Positions 55,801 to 61,887 are shown, numbered from the stretch's first letter. The stretch is 64,000 nt of DNA from UBA7867 sp964579205 (GCA_964579205.1 CAZOFH010000004.1:1-64000); one strand, 5' to 3'. Made by a program: numbers and translations. The notes: a model not told the origin generated them from the letters alone.

Positions 55801-57203
55801 ATTTGGTTGCGATTTTGCCCCGCCCAAGAGAGCGTAACCGAATCATCACTAGATATTACCGCAATGTCGCCCACGGTATTCAATTTTGTCACCGTGCTAC
55901 ACGCAGCACTCCAGCCAGACCATTCCGCCGAATCAACATAGCCTTGCCCCACAGCACGGACACGCGCTCGAACATCTTGGAATGCGGACTGCATACCAGC
56001 CAACCCCAAGGTGTAGCGCAAATCTGTAATATTAGTCACAGTGTCAAAGGTCACATATTCGCCCTCGACACCCATTCGACCTTGAAATTCGATTGTATAA
56101 CTAGCCGCCTGTGCCACCCCTTGCCAAGTAGCGATTAGGTTGACACCCTCTTTGGCAATAACTATGGTCGAGCCATTTACTTTAGCCAATTTGTCTCGCA
56201 CCGTGTAGTTTATCGCATTGCTCCTGAGAGAAACCGACCCCACACCCGCTTGCGGCACGCTGAGAATGTAGATTTCGTGAGAGCCTAGCGCGCTAGTAGC
56301 AGAAAAGCGCCCCATATCAAAGACATAACTACTCAGCGGCAAAAATTCTTCGCGCTCGACATTACAGATATTCCTACCGTCCAGCCACACCTCAAATCTT
56401 TCTACATAGTCGCTACTGATACCTTGCACCTCGTCCTTGATTACCCAAGAAATCGCACGCGATGCGCCTATGTAGTCAGTTTCAGCAAAATGCGAGGTAA
56501 TCCGTGGCGCATCAATCGAATTTGGCTTGTAATACCGCACCGAAGTACTGTACGCACTGTCCAATAGATACGCATTGCCAATGCCTGTCACTAGGTCGGT
56601 AGCCGAAGCCTGCACCGACACATCGAACCACTGCAGGTCAGGTTTGCTAGCCAAATAATCCGACAAATCATAGGTCGTCGCATTGCTGATATTGTAATAC
56701 TGCACACCAGACATATCATCAGTCACGCACAATTTGTAACTTTTTGCCTGTGCCACCCGCCCCCAACTAAAGAGCATTTCACTCAACACCACATCGGTAG
56801 GCGTACTGAGCGTCAGGTATTTTGACTTAAACTTGGTATCTGACATCGCCGAGTGAAAACTTGCCAAACTATGCATAGCGCGCACTGCAAAAGAGTGACT
56901 ACCCACAGTCGCATATTGTGACACATCTAGCGTGGTCTCATTCGTCGTGACAGGTATCTGCCCGTCGATGAGGATATAGTAACCCACCGCTTTGTCTACC
57001 GCATCGAATGACAGTATCCAATCATCATCAATCCTCAAATTTTGTGGCGCGGGCAACTTTGTGGAAAGTTCCACATCAGGCAACTCTTTTGAATGATTGC
57101 CCAGCAGCACTATTCCACCGACCACACCACCGGTCAACAATAGCAAAACGATCACCATAACAATGGTAATCTTTGCCCCTCGCGACATTCCGTTGTGCTT
57201 CAT
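43809..57203 (-). CDS. Giant surface protein B: N-terminal anchor, FN3/Ig-like repeat array, inserted zinc-knuckle block
   Basis: This 4464-aa protein is a full-length, collinear paralogue of giant A. The N-terminus has a signal anchor (about 10-34, ITIVMVIVLLLLTGGVVGG) without a clear cleavage site. Many units can be paired with A by eye: LRIDDDWILSFDAVDKAVGY with LVVSDDWILTFDLVDRANKY, AYLQWDAVSGATGYAV with TYLQWDAVTGADSYLV, and NGHLKWDLPVNAY with NGHLMWNLPVNAY. Near the end (about residues 4175-4345) a block with eight CxxC knuckles (CSACGGDG, CSNCGGDG, CTTCGGDG, CSRCDGTG and others) interrupts an Ig-like unit that is continuous in A. B lacks A's Pro-Thr-Ser linker and hydrophobic tail and ends EHYETYIT. 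The ATG at 57203 has GAGAGG eight bases upstream. I infer a surface fibre that interacts with the zinc-knuckle protein. Confidence 0.85.
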   Translation of the reverse strand: MKHNGMSRGAKITIVMVIVLLLLTGGVVGGIVLLGNHSKELPDVELSTKLPAPQNLRIDDDWILSFDAVDKAVGYYILIDGQIPVTTNETTLDVSQYATVGSHSFAVRAMHSLASFHSAMSDTKFKSKYLTLSTPTDVVLSEMLFSWGRVAQAKSYKLCVTDDMSGVQYYNISNATTYDLSDYLASKPDLQWFDVSVQASATDLVTGIGNAYLLDSAYSTSVRYYKPNSIDAPRITSHFAETDYIGASRAISWVIKDEVQGISSDYVERFEVWLDGRNICNVEREEFLPLSSYVFDMGRFSATSALGSHEIYILSVPQAGVGSVSLRSNAINYTVRDKLAKVNGSTIVIAKEGVNLIATWQGVAQAASYTIEFQGRMGVEGEYVTFDTVTNITDLRYTLGLAGMQSAFQDVRARVRAVGQGYVDSAEWSGWSAACSTVTKLNTVGDIAVISSDDSVTLSWAGQNRNQMYQQYLGSYYLQVYRIEYEGGAAVQKERVLEFSVDASVETVVISDRLRAVTPATPIPAGKYQTTVIAMPSVSVAQYFAQSDIEVSQVFDYKTRLAAPNSIRASRTYTADGSSEMSLSFVGSVGADHYDVVITNPNIDRIAFSIEQPTDYTSGARVSDGGLLDARLGGMTSPRAYNIAITAVPSESNTGILSSVAAVYTYNDMFKHAAVDGDSITFAQAANSNRLIVTWDAVPTVAANIGYRCYLYTVNGGAATQPQTIDATTTQVDLTNFVTPGVYRFGVMCREISGAYYESDISQSVDYTYNYYILGSADISFEYQAVTQKILVSIPHFDAAVTGYAIQFGDGVPQMMTISEDKTVVTYEATSTELPLYTLTTVKIFAGVSSVSGSDMQKQAYVASVKEMSTQFTNAFAVSELTLSVSETDDVWTLVLDLPTDSVEYTRQVEWEVLLGERSLYREQITAATPLSSHNVRNLNDLIADGGLLSAGEYTIKAVVTSTSGLVSAPVLKNFEVHSGLSQATNFVEGADSAYLQWDAVSGATGYAVSVKKNGTTLTGTIFTFGVYSVADGTGSKDVVRISTVDLFKNNGFGSYQFAIVATSGSTFVANSTAQYTWEMYRHLASPVVEIAKDASGVYAEILTSNYAGGYRVNVAGIGDGGTDWAVTVNNESNLTTLRANLTQIIEAGRYKISVYALPISGGSSDWTESEPTVKYYQNTITADKLSGLSATQAEDGSISLGWTAADYNIWTVSDAGVASSTTLCLNALITVSTLSGEYYADSNGAPIVINLGNSGSATLATGSATDQNSQNINGLLAFMNTRQQGTYLLYFAAQGDGTNFTDSGLVPVRLSFQSSLATPTVSLSETSLVEDGAITLSIADLDQNSNNLIDVEIRDSSSNVVSTLYAKVVTLGSVSGSGTYVLTSDTMGGAAAGDYTLRVRVSQNGVFKASAYTDAKAFVFAKKVGAVTSLAVSKDAGTLTLYATFDTTQLLTASNITVQMAYSGYTYSFVQSGDRYALDYSASTPQNEALRQAWFNASTTALVLNFAITVTPSNMTLPYVAQTTTIAYEVGTVAVPSNVQFTVDTADNSLTIEWDTDVNFRVAGYETTYNMTLFIESNSISHNDITLIATAAGTVATVSKKITNLTTLYNFNSNDAYLFTLRFASIEVKQGSAVVASHTTPSSVYSVYSVDAANTASVLVDYSATSQDYTLTITHDTSNGTVFAGQKYTLLIADNIIAGDITPTAGGTTTVTIDDAATKQKLKHIADQGRQPTFILKVSNAVASGGDSAFVGYKGLDITGTISQMPILIGQAPTVTIDVDTATATWAKIEYVTKYEFLLKDSSGVTKHSATVLAGSAMAVMYDFSAAWADLADGEYTVSVSVLDDASARVYADPSQAPISTVTVTKITAPTTPNSINFATGSNTKGDYMTTITWIYNENTDTNRAYDATRFEVSLTNIATGAVTILDSTRVSVMISGSSTSVYAYTIVLGGRDLTQSGYPIVGGYDPTRTMPVGEYNVGVRLLALEDDPFSIPSGVGYASKKYINKFGVAKVADDAQAFVISPECYFAIDQGKVVSTTEQAEWLAQYEDTYGFNRKYLSISTLGQDLNLATNYRVWVNGIDLGIISKMGSAIDFAAIQSNANKLSLGSIWVPGQNVIRIMPATSAENAAYYLYIDNSTHTEYELTTQQAVNALATTYNVVMYQKYSTPSDPRLNIGYDDVANHNVSRVSLTFGNAAAGYLYSVKMNYRDYYNSGAVESVLLTESVEAAQLTNVAGIGLELYDYLAHLGPHEISFEVTMVGRSGVDGAYYVESKPSTSVWFTYTTSVQEFASKSAASGERQVSKVVEIDYYNQDVTKSYMTNGHLKWDLPVNAYSNQIRYTVTMADENMRNAKPISVILNQTVADNGDRTYALIGNADNLYYIDNDYIYFDMTKYFYNDATVLGTARPADEYYLAGKYHYLIQAEALDRNGAVASGRLFDPIANYGYHEFTFANISYPIAPINVVISSAGLLSWDYASRSEDKYSTVDPVFGIRIITYKADGTRIEPDIIIDNVTNLSMDIEAYLVAGGTERNTVYVYRISPDSFFFDSDLVQAIFASDYASNRVMPSISAEWSGENTIQYSITEDASRLRKIAAELSANDSGAQFIVSVLRVETENSGSLTADMTYDDIVANDSLSCTSYTFAPIDVDVNRFVAGVSELQWQWNLLNQFNLLDEATKSLWVEDGRMIAGRYYAKISLQPTAHQYYNASTATCAHALKEMWRVTNVNDATLTGEFLTTKGRGGIAAPEGNNARDWAETDHKEAIFRFEVNSLADDEGNRHLPTSISVRAKLWNGERYTADRIFTIQYAMPDLNDLLSNPNITTITSEGGDVVVQRAASAGYYLVAIDIHKLFDYTENYASTYAGVYHIEWQIDADEVGSASDAQRSDGSAWYLYTRDVCHYTVIQTPILDYRLDVRQVGSKYAFVVNWALTPNKFSFMINDSADYNINLFAFEQQADGTYLCDTAYDSLDADGKKFFLQNENSYSSAYATSYGFVLEKSITNFGNIYTAADGRRCYVNEPTNVGMELTPNKKYKFFMFCTSKSSSSSNDPNVYYYLSSETSAPQEYQYIEVAPSFSSASITPSQTGHYVVEDESGFDRQKVYYLNASQNNNGYDNAFELFVYDTQDSAAGTNAAWMTNQEEAGTYLAHHIITTLDNETALGTVQPLYVLNNYDPHKATTLDYWRNADGTLRQIGTLKNTLYGSSKVTTIELFDLALDELLSDKTDTPITYYCKIKSWVNNTLVNEYANTDAEGNQIGLTVYGEDWLRRYITTDEDAIANYLTALAPFARELPTLDLNALNPSYYFTFQHTIQFAEPEITEIEIVNNSGATDVVGECNVEFASANSGVTSGYIAADSETNYSIILYLDNVYNADPVFTVDKYIRLNVLAYEYDSEGNIDLTTDATRSFATTLRVHYDGTRSFVVLSNASTESGARQVYLWIDENLPNKIYFNATAVMANPDQNADTSTNIGGENTVNQFILSDGSTYRMERKFAESDVGDTVSIIIKKQYAAPMISLKYDNTVSRNLVSSQYTTQQAGVESNVLSSGYYAGMALNPYLYVDGNSYGIIGAQGGENGYEYQRLSNNADTQYEVVFTYGSRQSSPYLFDTTDINATLAGFTRAVYGETNWSFDYATYQDKYPYAVACLYQKLYTFVNEGVSAGGYHGGVVSMAIRVVAPNDAQEAGYWVSSEFRENSATLSFNVRLETVQTEFDSADATIADADGQRHMATMYAQNGYYYYYQSQIPFQYKTIAKDTAYRVILSRTTGGTTLVYSYDTLAQMSDELNGKEAAHWLPTASAGSWNTGNLATILAQDLFGGNYTDAGYNQWLLGGEWQINIIAYASPSLNEALVTRGFDSNTQTYLPTLQLVNDVNAVSIRMIVNTTTGEVANLSENYQSIISYSSSVTKGGNLALSNAQFTFINTTDSVTKTATINFGNTYDPFPTRYQAVLRDFLNNNYVNNASVIGGKYSYKFKFVVGASTPNAEYLIDSDETALFDFEYYKQLRESDITTSLRATDAGVTFSGSVAKINTITGMNVGLVQRTLNTSGSAFENKIGLTTGSSDTDYTFSGLWSFDRARADCFSTTTYNSTEVTDLTQNGYVSSTNKGYLQAGVNTFRFYPVQSVTDAKYNLLRAGFYVEKTATYIVPESMGASVTLSYDTSSSGGGSYRDRNEYPHSCPTKEQITQTTPNYYDCSACGGDGKLNEYTTEARCTSCTTSPPYAGFGNWVKCSKCNGTDQIITGYKKHSGLGTYDPASGIAYAAPCDYCGGSPVSIERDCPSRPIYGNCTTCHGSSRPGEVWQLCSNCGGDGVYTKKVYDSCTTCGGDGKTDKVETVDGPNACSRCDGTGTYYTYGPWYTVHRAYYPYVTKLKTTLSNMEACTLSAEWSYGWRSGHSGSCTKSAFSKSGETTSQSTLTGGISLSGANYATLTVKIYCKPYFESCFAVPVVTKTLQADRSGEHYETYIT

Positions 57204-57285
57204 TATGCAAACCTCTCTATTTTTTGTGACAACAAATTTGCAGTCAAGTGACGACAAGTTTTATCAAATTTTATTATCCACATTA

Positions 57286-57314
57286 ATTGTACAAAAATAC
57301 AAAAAAATAGTCAA
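57286..57314 (-). promoter_or_regulatory. Promoter of giant gene B
   Basis: On the minus strand TTGACT (57309-57314) and TACAAT (57286-57291) are 17 bases apart. Spacer and downstream leader (TGTGGATAATAA) match those of giant gene A, so both genes probably share regulation. Confidence 0.85.
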
Positions 57315-57547
57315 ATTATTTTCCGTGGTTTGGCGGATTTTTTTAATTTTATTAAAAGTGTACTTTTTGAGGTCGCTCTAACGAGCAAATTTTTGAGCGC
57401 ATCGCCCGCAACTTGGATCCCCCTAAAAATCACTCAAAACCGCCAAGCTAAAACAACAAAACAAAGCAAAAACCTCGGCATCGACCGAGGCAAGTAAAAG
57501 TACTTTACACACTTTTTGCATAATTATGCATAAAAATTAATAAAAAA
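57315..57547. other. Intergenic region upstream of giant gene B
   Basis: No gene is visible. It holds a minus-strand hairpin, CCTCGG/CCGAGG (57473-57490) followed by TTTTTG, which may be a second terminator for the small membrane protein gene. The rest is AT-rich. Confidence 0.6.
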
Positions 57548-57572
57548 CAAAAAAACTCGCCCGAGAGCGAGT
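57548..57572 (-). terminator. Terminator after the small membrane protein gene
   Basis: ACTCGC (57555-57560) and GCGAGT (57567-57572) pair around CCGAGA, followed by TTTTT on the minus strand, starting seven bases past the stop at 57579. Confidence 0.8.
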
Positions 57573-57578
57573 CTATAA

Positions 57579-57992
57579 TTAAATCAAAAGAGCGACGATT
57601 GCGAGTATCAAAATAATCAACTGAGGCTCAAATCTTACCTGGTGATTTTTGACTATTTGAGCAATATACAACCCCAAAGAAGCGAGCAATGTCAACCCGC
57701 CGATCCAGTAGAAAATGTACCCACAAATTGCGGCACCTACGATGACAAACAACTTGCCCAAAACGACCAAAGCAATGGTCGCAAATGCCGTAAGAATGGA
57801 TAAATTACCCAAGTTGGTCCAGTCAAACTTTTTGGGTTCTTTCTCCTCAATAGGGTCCTCAATGACTACCTTTTTGTTAGCCACATTCTCCTCTCTGGCG
57901 TCGTCATCATCCATATCGTCAAAATAACTAGAATAGTAGTCGTGTTTTTTCTCTGGCTCCGTTTTCGCCTTCATTTCCTCATCAGCAAACAT
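57579..57992 (-). CDS. Small membrane protein with charged N-terminus
   Basis: No family is recognised. The 137-aa product has a charged, acidic cytoplasmic N-terminus (about 1-60, with YFDDMDDDDAREE) and three or four hydrophobic segments at about 65-80, 83-98, 100-112 and 124-137, the last reaching the C-terminus (IILILAIVALLI). The start has GGAGGG upstream. It is a single gene just upstream of the giant locus, on the same strand but with its own terminator, so co-transcription with giant B is unlikely. Confidence 0.7.
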   Translation of the reverse strand: MFADEEMKAKTEPEKKHDYYSSYFDDMDDDDAREENVANKKVVIEDPIEEKEPKKFDWTNLGNLSILTAFATIALVVLGKLFVIVGAAICGYIFYWIGGLTLLASLGLYIAQIVKNHQVRFEPQLIILILAIVALLI

Positions 57993-58153
57993 ATTTTTCC
58001 CTCCGCTTATAATTATTACTTTTTTATTATATCATACATTGCCCCGAATTGCAATACCCTTTGTCAAAATATTTTGCAAAAAACGCCATTTTTTGCATAA
58101 AAATCACCATTTTAAGGCAAATTTGGAGCACAAAAACTACATTTTACACCATT

Positions 58154-59221
58154 TTACCCTAGTTGCGGACGCGATTTTGTATCATCTGAGATATACCGCC
58201 ACGTATTTCGCCCCACGATACCGTCAGCAGTCAAGCCATTTTCAGACTGAAATTCCTTGACCGCCTGCTCTGTTTGCGCCCCAAAAATACCATCCATAGG
58301 ACCCACATTATACAGTTTGCTATACAGTTTTTTCTGTAGATATTTTACCTCGGCACCATAATTTCCTTTCTTTAACACGCGCGCGTTAGGAGTAAAATTA
58401 TTGAGACTATACCACGTGCGACGCCCTACAATTCCGTCCGCATCTAGCCCGTTCGCCTGCTGAAAAGCACGCACCGCACTCTGCGTATTTCTGCCGAACA
58501 CCCCGTCCACATTCCCCACCGCATAGCCGTTGATTTTTAGCAAAAACTGCAGATACCGCACAAACCGCCCAGTACTCCCCAACCTCAGTATCGGGTATAC
58601 CTCGCGCGTAGGCGCACTATATGTGACGCCAAAATACTCGCATACACCTTGACACGCAGCACAACCGATACTATTCACCCAATCAGGGTCGAGCATTAAT
58701 TTTGCCTCTCGAAAATTCGTCATAAAACCACACTCCATTAGACACGCAATACAATTTACATTAGACAGCATCCCGACATCCAGCGCCCGCACACCACGAC
58801 CTCTAATTTCTACCGCGTCCAAGATATTAGAGTAGACGATTTCAGCAAAATTCCTCGACGCAGTAGCTTGACGATTGAGTGGAGAGTAATACCCCTCGAG
58901 TCCATTGGCAGAATTAAATTCCGCACCATTGCCGTACGCATTGTATGCAAAAGTCACCACAGCATTCGCACCCGACCGATTAACAATCGCCACACGATTT
59001 GACACGCTCAAATCTTGCCTATTTGGTTTGACATCCAGCACTCTAAAACCTATTCGATAACAATCTGCCAAAAACGCATTTTTTGCACCATAATTAAACT
59101 CATTTTCATATATTTGTCTATCAATGTACGGCATTGTAGGCGTGCGCTTACCTGCAGTCGGCGGATTGATACCATGCTCATCATTTCCTGCTATTAGATA
59201 GTTTTGTGGATTATTAGCCAT
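58154..59221 (-). CDS. N-acetylmuramoyl-L-alanine amidase-like protein with two peptidoglycan-binding repeats
   Basis: The 355-aa product has an Amidase_3-type N-terminal domain (about 5-200) and two peptidoglycan_binding_1 repeats (about 210-275 and 285-345, with VDGVFGRNTQSAVRAF and MDGIFGAQTEQAVKEF). There is no signal peptide, as in CwlC-like amidases of the mother cell. In Amidase_3 the zinc is held by H, E and H, with a catalytic E. Here the first His (NDEHG), the Glu (YENEFN) and the catalytic Glu (MECGFMTN) are in place, but the SIHxNA motif is replaced by TFAYNAYGNG, so the second His is missing. It may be inactive or use another ligand. The start has GAGAGG upstream. Confidence 0.8.
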   Translation of the reverse strand: MANNPQNYLIAGNDEHGINPPTAGKRTPTMPYIDRQIYENEFNYGAKNAFLADCYRIGFRVLDVKPNRQDLSVSNRVAIVNRSGANAVVTFAYNAYGNGAEFNSANGLEGYYSPLNRQATASRNFAEIVYSNILDAVEIRGRGVRALDVGMLSNVNCIACLMECGFMTNFREAKLMLDPDWVNSIGCAACQGVCEYFGVTYSAPTREVYPILRLGSTGRFVRYLQFLLKINGYAVGNVDGVFGRNTQSAVRAFQQANGLDADGIVGRRTWYSLNNFTPNARVLKKGNYGAEVKYLQKKLYSKLYNVGPMDGIFGAQTEQAVKEFQSENGLTADGIVGRNTWRYISDDTKSRPQLG

Positions 59222-59500
59222 TTTTTACCTCTCATCATTTTTTAGCAGTTTTATATGCGTTTTTTCTACATTTTGTGCAGTACTATGCAAGTACTATGCA
59301 TTGCATAGTACTTGCATAGTACCCCTGTATTAGGCACTTTTGACCATTTCGTGCGTTTTTATGTGGATTTACACCACACCCACTCACTACACAATGTTTT
59401 GCTTTTTTGATATTTAACGCGCCCTTATCACGCATCGCCAACAATAACGAAATATAATAAATAGCATTGCACACACAAATCACTCCCTAAAAACAAAAAG
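59222..59500. other. Intergenic region with a long palindrome
   Basis: No gene is supported; the overlapping short frames lack ribosome binding sites. It contains the 43-bp palindrome at 59280-59322. The rest is AT-rich with no clear promoter. Confidence 0.6.
59280..59322. repeat. 43-bp near-perfect palindrome built from 11-bp units
   Basis: Two 21-base arms, 59280-59300 (GTACTATGCAAGTACTATGCA, one unit and its repeat) and 59302-59322, are exact reverse complements separated by one T. Each arm holds two copies of the GTACTATGCA unit found in tandem at 3214-3246 and 22869-22901. Confidence 0.92.
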
Positions 59501-59525
59501 AAAAAACGGGGTAATACACCCCCGT
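59501..59525 (-). terminator. Terminator after the DUF1858 gene
   Basis: ACGGGG (59506-59511) and CCCCGT (59520-59525) form a stem, followed by TTTTTTC on the minus strand, 12 bases past the stop at 59537. Confidence 0.85.
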
Positions 59526-59536
59526 CTTGATAAAAA

Positions 59537-59890
59537 TTATTTGTCTTGGCAGCCGCAATCACAGTCATCATCGCAGTCACAATCCTCACCGCAGCAGCAA
59601 TCGCAATCATCGTACTCATCTTCATCATAGTCGCAATCGCAATCGTCATCACAGCAGCAGTCATCCCCGCCACAGCAGCCACACCCGCAGCCAAAGTCAT
59701 CCGATAGATTGTTGAGTTCCTCAAGCACTAGATTTACATCTACTCCGTGTACATCACAAGCATCCCCGAGAGCCTCTGCTTGGCTCATTGGGCAACCGCA
59801 GCAATGCATACCAAACCCCTCTAGCACAGCACGCGCATTTGGGTTGGCTGCAAGGATTTCTCCCATAGACATATCTTCATTAAATTTCAT
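59537..59890 (-). CDS. DUF1858-domain protein with a metallothionein-like Cys/Asp tail
   Basis: Residues 1-65 are a DUF1858 (ScdA_N-like) domain: MKFNEDMSMGEILAANPNAR, then VLEGFGMHCCGCPMSQAEAL. In this family the CxGC-type cysteines are linked with redox or hybrid-cluster chemistry. Residues about 67-117 are nearly all Cys, Asp, Gly and Glu (e.g. FGCGCGCCGGDDCCC and EDCDCDDDCDCGCQDK), with about 20 cysteines, far beyond the usual roughly 70-aa family length. The tail is acidic as well as cysteine-rich, so metal or cluster binding is likely. The DNA here is a low-complexity run of GCA/GTC/ATC triplets, which could have expanded by slippage. The start has AAAGGAGG upstream. Confidence 0.85.
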   Translation of the reverse strand: MKFNEDMSMGEILAANPNARAVLEGFGMHCCGCPMSQAEALGDACDVHGVDVNLVLEELNNLSDDFGCGCGCCGGDDCCCDDDCDCDYDEDEYDDCDCCCGEDCDCDDDCDCGCQDK

Positions 59891-59953
59891 CTAATATTCC
59901 TCCTTTTGGAATATTAGTATTATACCCTATTTTGCATAAAAAATCAAGTTATT

Positions 59954-61201
59954 TTATTTGTCTGGTGTCGAATCGCTCAAAACCACTTTAGGTAGGTCGG
60001 CATCAGTCGTGCCCGCAGTCACCGCATCCCATTCATCGACAGGCGCTGCATCCGTCTCTCTTGCAGACGCATCACTGACAATAGCCACATCATTCTCGCG
60101 ATTAGCCGTGGCGTTACTATCATCAGCCGCCGAACTTACCTCATTATCAGCGACGCCCGATTGACTAACATCCTGAGTATCAGTATTGCTTGGATCACTT
60201 GTTTTGATATCCACAGCAGCCTCATTGCTTAATATCGACTGCCCAAGAGATGCCTCTAGCGCTCCACCATTCACAACATCGCCCCCCATCTCAGGTGCAT
60301 TGAGTATAATATTTTCGTCTTGCGTCATATCGAGCACCTCACCCTCACTCACTTCGGCCACGCCAGCCTTGCGACCGCGTTTGCTCTCGGTGACAGCTTT
60401 GTCATCGACTACGCTAATTTCCGCCCCGAGTTCGTTTATCTCATCACTCGCAATATTACTCTCGAGTTTTTCCTGTCTCAGTGCTGCGGCAGTGATTTTG
60501 TCAAAAATCGCCCGACTTATCACAAAATTCTCTATATTCATCCCATACTCAGCAAATTCCTTTTGCAGGCTAGGCAAGATGACCCCAGCAAAATTCACCA
60601 CATCGTCCACCTCTTGGACAGAAATTTTTTTGATTTTGCTCACAGTCTCTTGCACAATTTCACTCAAAAATTCCTCTATCCGAGCCCGCGCACGCTCATT
60701 GTCAACGCGCGCCCATTCATATAGATAAAATCTCATCATCTCACTCGGGTCGACGCAAGCAATGTCGGCACACCCGCCCAGCACCACATCAAAGCGTTTC
60801 TTCTCATCAGGGGCGACAGATTCTTTTTTGAGGAAAATTTCACCAGTCTCCCACTCCACTTGCGCCAGCGCCTTTTGATTGATAAAATATACAAACGCAT
60901 CAAATTCCTGCCGATAGACCTTTTCCGTCTTGCCCTTTTGCTCGCGCTTGATAGGCTTGTTGAGTTTGAGGAGTTTGCTGAGCCTCGGTACACACGCAGT
61001 ATCCAGCACATACTCGCCCGCCTCAAGGATATCACACGGTTTGTCTTTCGCCACAAAAATGCACCACCACCCCTGCGGCACCACAATTTTTGTATTCAGT
61101 TTTATTCGCAAGAGCCAGTCGTGCGGAGAATAAACAAAGTCGCCTCGGAATTTTTCTGGCAGGGTAATCGCCTCTTTTGCTTTTTTCTTAAAAAAACTCA
61201 T
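59954..61201 (-). CDS. SPFH/band-7-like protein with long disordered acidic tail
   Basis: The N-terminal 230 residues resemble the SPFH domain of the YdjI or virion-core-like group: YVLDTACVPRLSKLLKLNKP, DAFVYFINQKALAQVEWETG and a helical EFAEYGMNIENFVISRAIFD near the end of the domain. There is no N-terminal membrane helix, as is usual for this subgroup. Residues about 240-415 are low-complexity, rich in D, E, S, A and T, with short phrases such as SDPSNTDTQDVSQSGVAD. YdjI-like proteins associate with the membrane via phage-shock-type partners in Bacillus; no such partner is visible here. The ATG at 61201 has GAGG five bases upstream, better than the GTG two codons earlier. Total length 415 aa. 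Confidence 0.75.
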   Translation of the reverse strand: MSFFKKKAKEAITLPEKFRGDFVYSPHDWLLRIKLNTKIVVPQGWWCIFVAKDKPCDILEAGEYVLDTACVPRLSKLLKLNKPIKREQKGKTEKVYRQEFDAFVYFINQKALAQVEWETGEIFLKKESVAPDEKKRFDVVLGGCADIACVDPSEMMRFYLYEWARVDNERARARIEEFLSEIVQETVSKIKKISVQEVDDVVNFAGVILPSLQKEFAEYGMNIENFVISRAIFDKITAAALRQEKLESNIASDEINELGAEISVVDDKAVTESKRGRKAGVAEVSEGEVLDMTQDENIILNAPEMGGDVVNGGALEASLGQSILSNEAAVDIKTSDPSNTDTQDVSQSGVADNEVSSAADDSNATANRENDVAIVSDASARETDAAPVDEWDAVTAGTTDADLPKVVLSDSTPDK

Positions 61202-61332
61202 AAGCACCTCACTTTCTATTAGTATAGCATATGCGCAATAAATAATCTATTTATTCGTCAAAATTTGTGCAAAAATTTTATTGTAAAAAATTTTTTGCCG
61301 ACATAAAGTAATGTATAATCTCAGGAGGATGT

Positions 61333-61887
61333 ATGGAATATTTTACAGAATTATTAGGCAAAGAGGTCGTATCAATTTTTGAACAAAAAGTCGTCGGCAC
61401 CCTACTCAATTTGCAAATCGACTGGGCGCAAAAACGCGTCAAAAATCTAGTCATCGTCAGCGCGGACGAAGAGGCGATTTTTCTACTCAATCCAAAGTTT
61501 GTACTAGGCGTGGAAAAATGCATAACTATACGAAATTGTGCAAGTTTAAACATTTCCGTCGAACCCGAATTACCACAAATTATTGGCAAAAACGCAATAG
61601 ACTTGGGCGGCAAATTTTTTGGCAAAATTAACGAAATCGCTATTGAAAAATGGAAAATCCAACTGCTTTACGCCGATGAGCCGATTGACACTCAAAAATT
61701 AATCTACGTCGCGGACGAATTCGTCCTAATCAACAACTCAACCAAACGCGTTTCGCTACACAATTTCAAGCCCAAAACGCAGCCCGTGGCGACTACCGCC
61801 GCCCAGACAGTGAGTATACTAGACAACGCGAGTTCGGTGGAATTCCCAAAAACAATCACCGCACAAAACACTACCAACAGCCAATAA
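61333..61887 (+). CDS. PRC-barrel-like domain protein
   Basis: The first 75 residues, opening with MEYFTELLGKEVVSIFEQKV and continuing GTLLNLQIDWAQKRVKNLVI, have the strand pattern of a PRC-barrel (YlmC/YmxH-like) domain, and a second weaker copy may follow (about 80-140, IIGKNAIDLGGKFFGKINEI). PRC-barrels act in RNA processing, photosynthetic complexes and sporulation-linked YlmC; which applies here cannot be told. The C-terminal 45 residues are a Thr/Gln/Asn-rich tail. The 184-aa frame starts at an ATG with AGGAGG four bases upstream. A TATAAT box lies at 61314-61319, but the -35 is poor. Confidence 0.72.
   Translation: MEYFTELLGKEVVSIFEQKVVGTLLNLQIDWAQKRVKNLVIVSADEEAIFLLNPKFVLGVEKCITIRNCASLNISVEPELPQIIGKNAIDLGGKFFGKINEIAIEKWKIQLLYADEPIDTQKLIYVADEFVLINNSTKRVSLHNFKPKTQPVATTAAQTVSILDNASSVEFPKTITAQNTTNSQ

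Noticed and set aside
59428..59724. 98-codon frame overlapping the DUF1858 gene
   Set aside because: An alternate frame of the Cys/Asp triplet run; the other frame has the DUF1858 domain and a good ribosome binding site.
60186..60728. 180-codon plus-strand frame antisense to the SPFH gene
   Set aside because: Low-complexity Ser/Thr-rich reading of the acidic tail and SPFH domain in reverse; no start signal.
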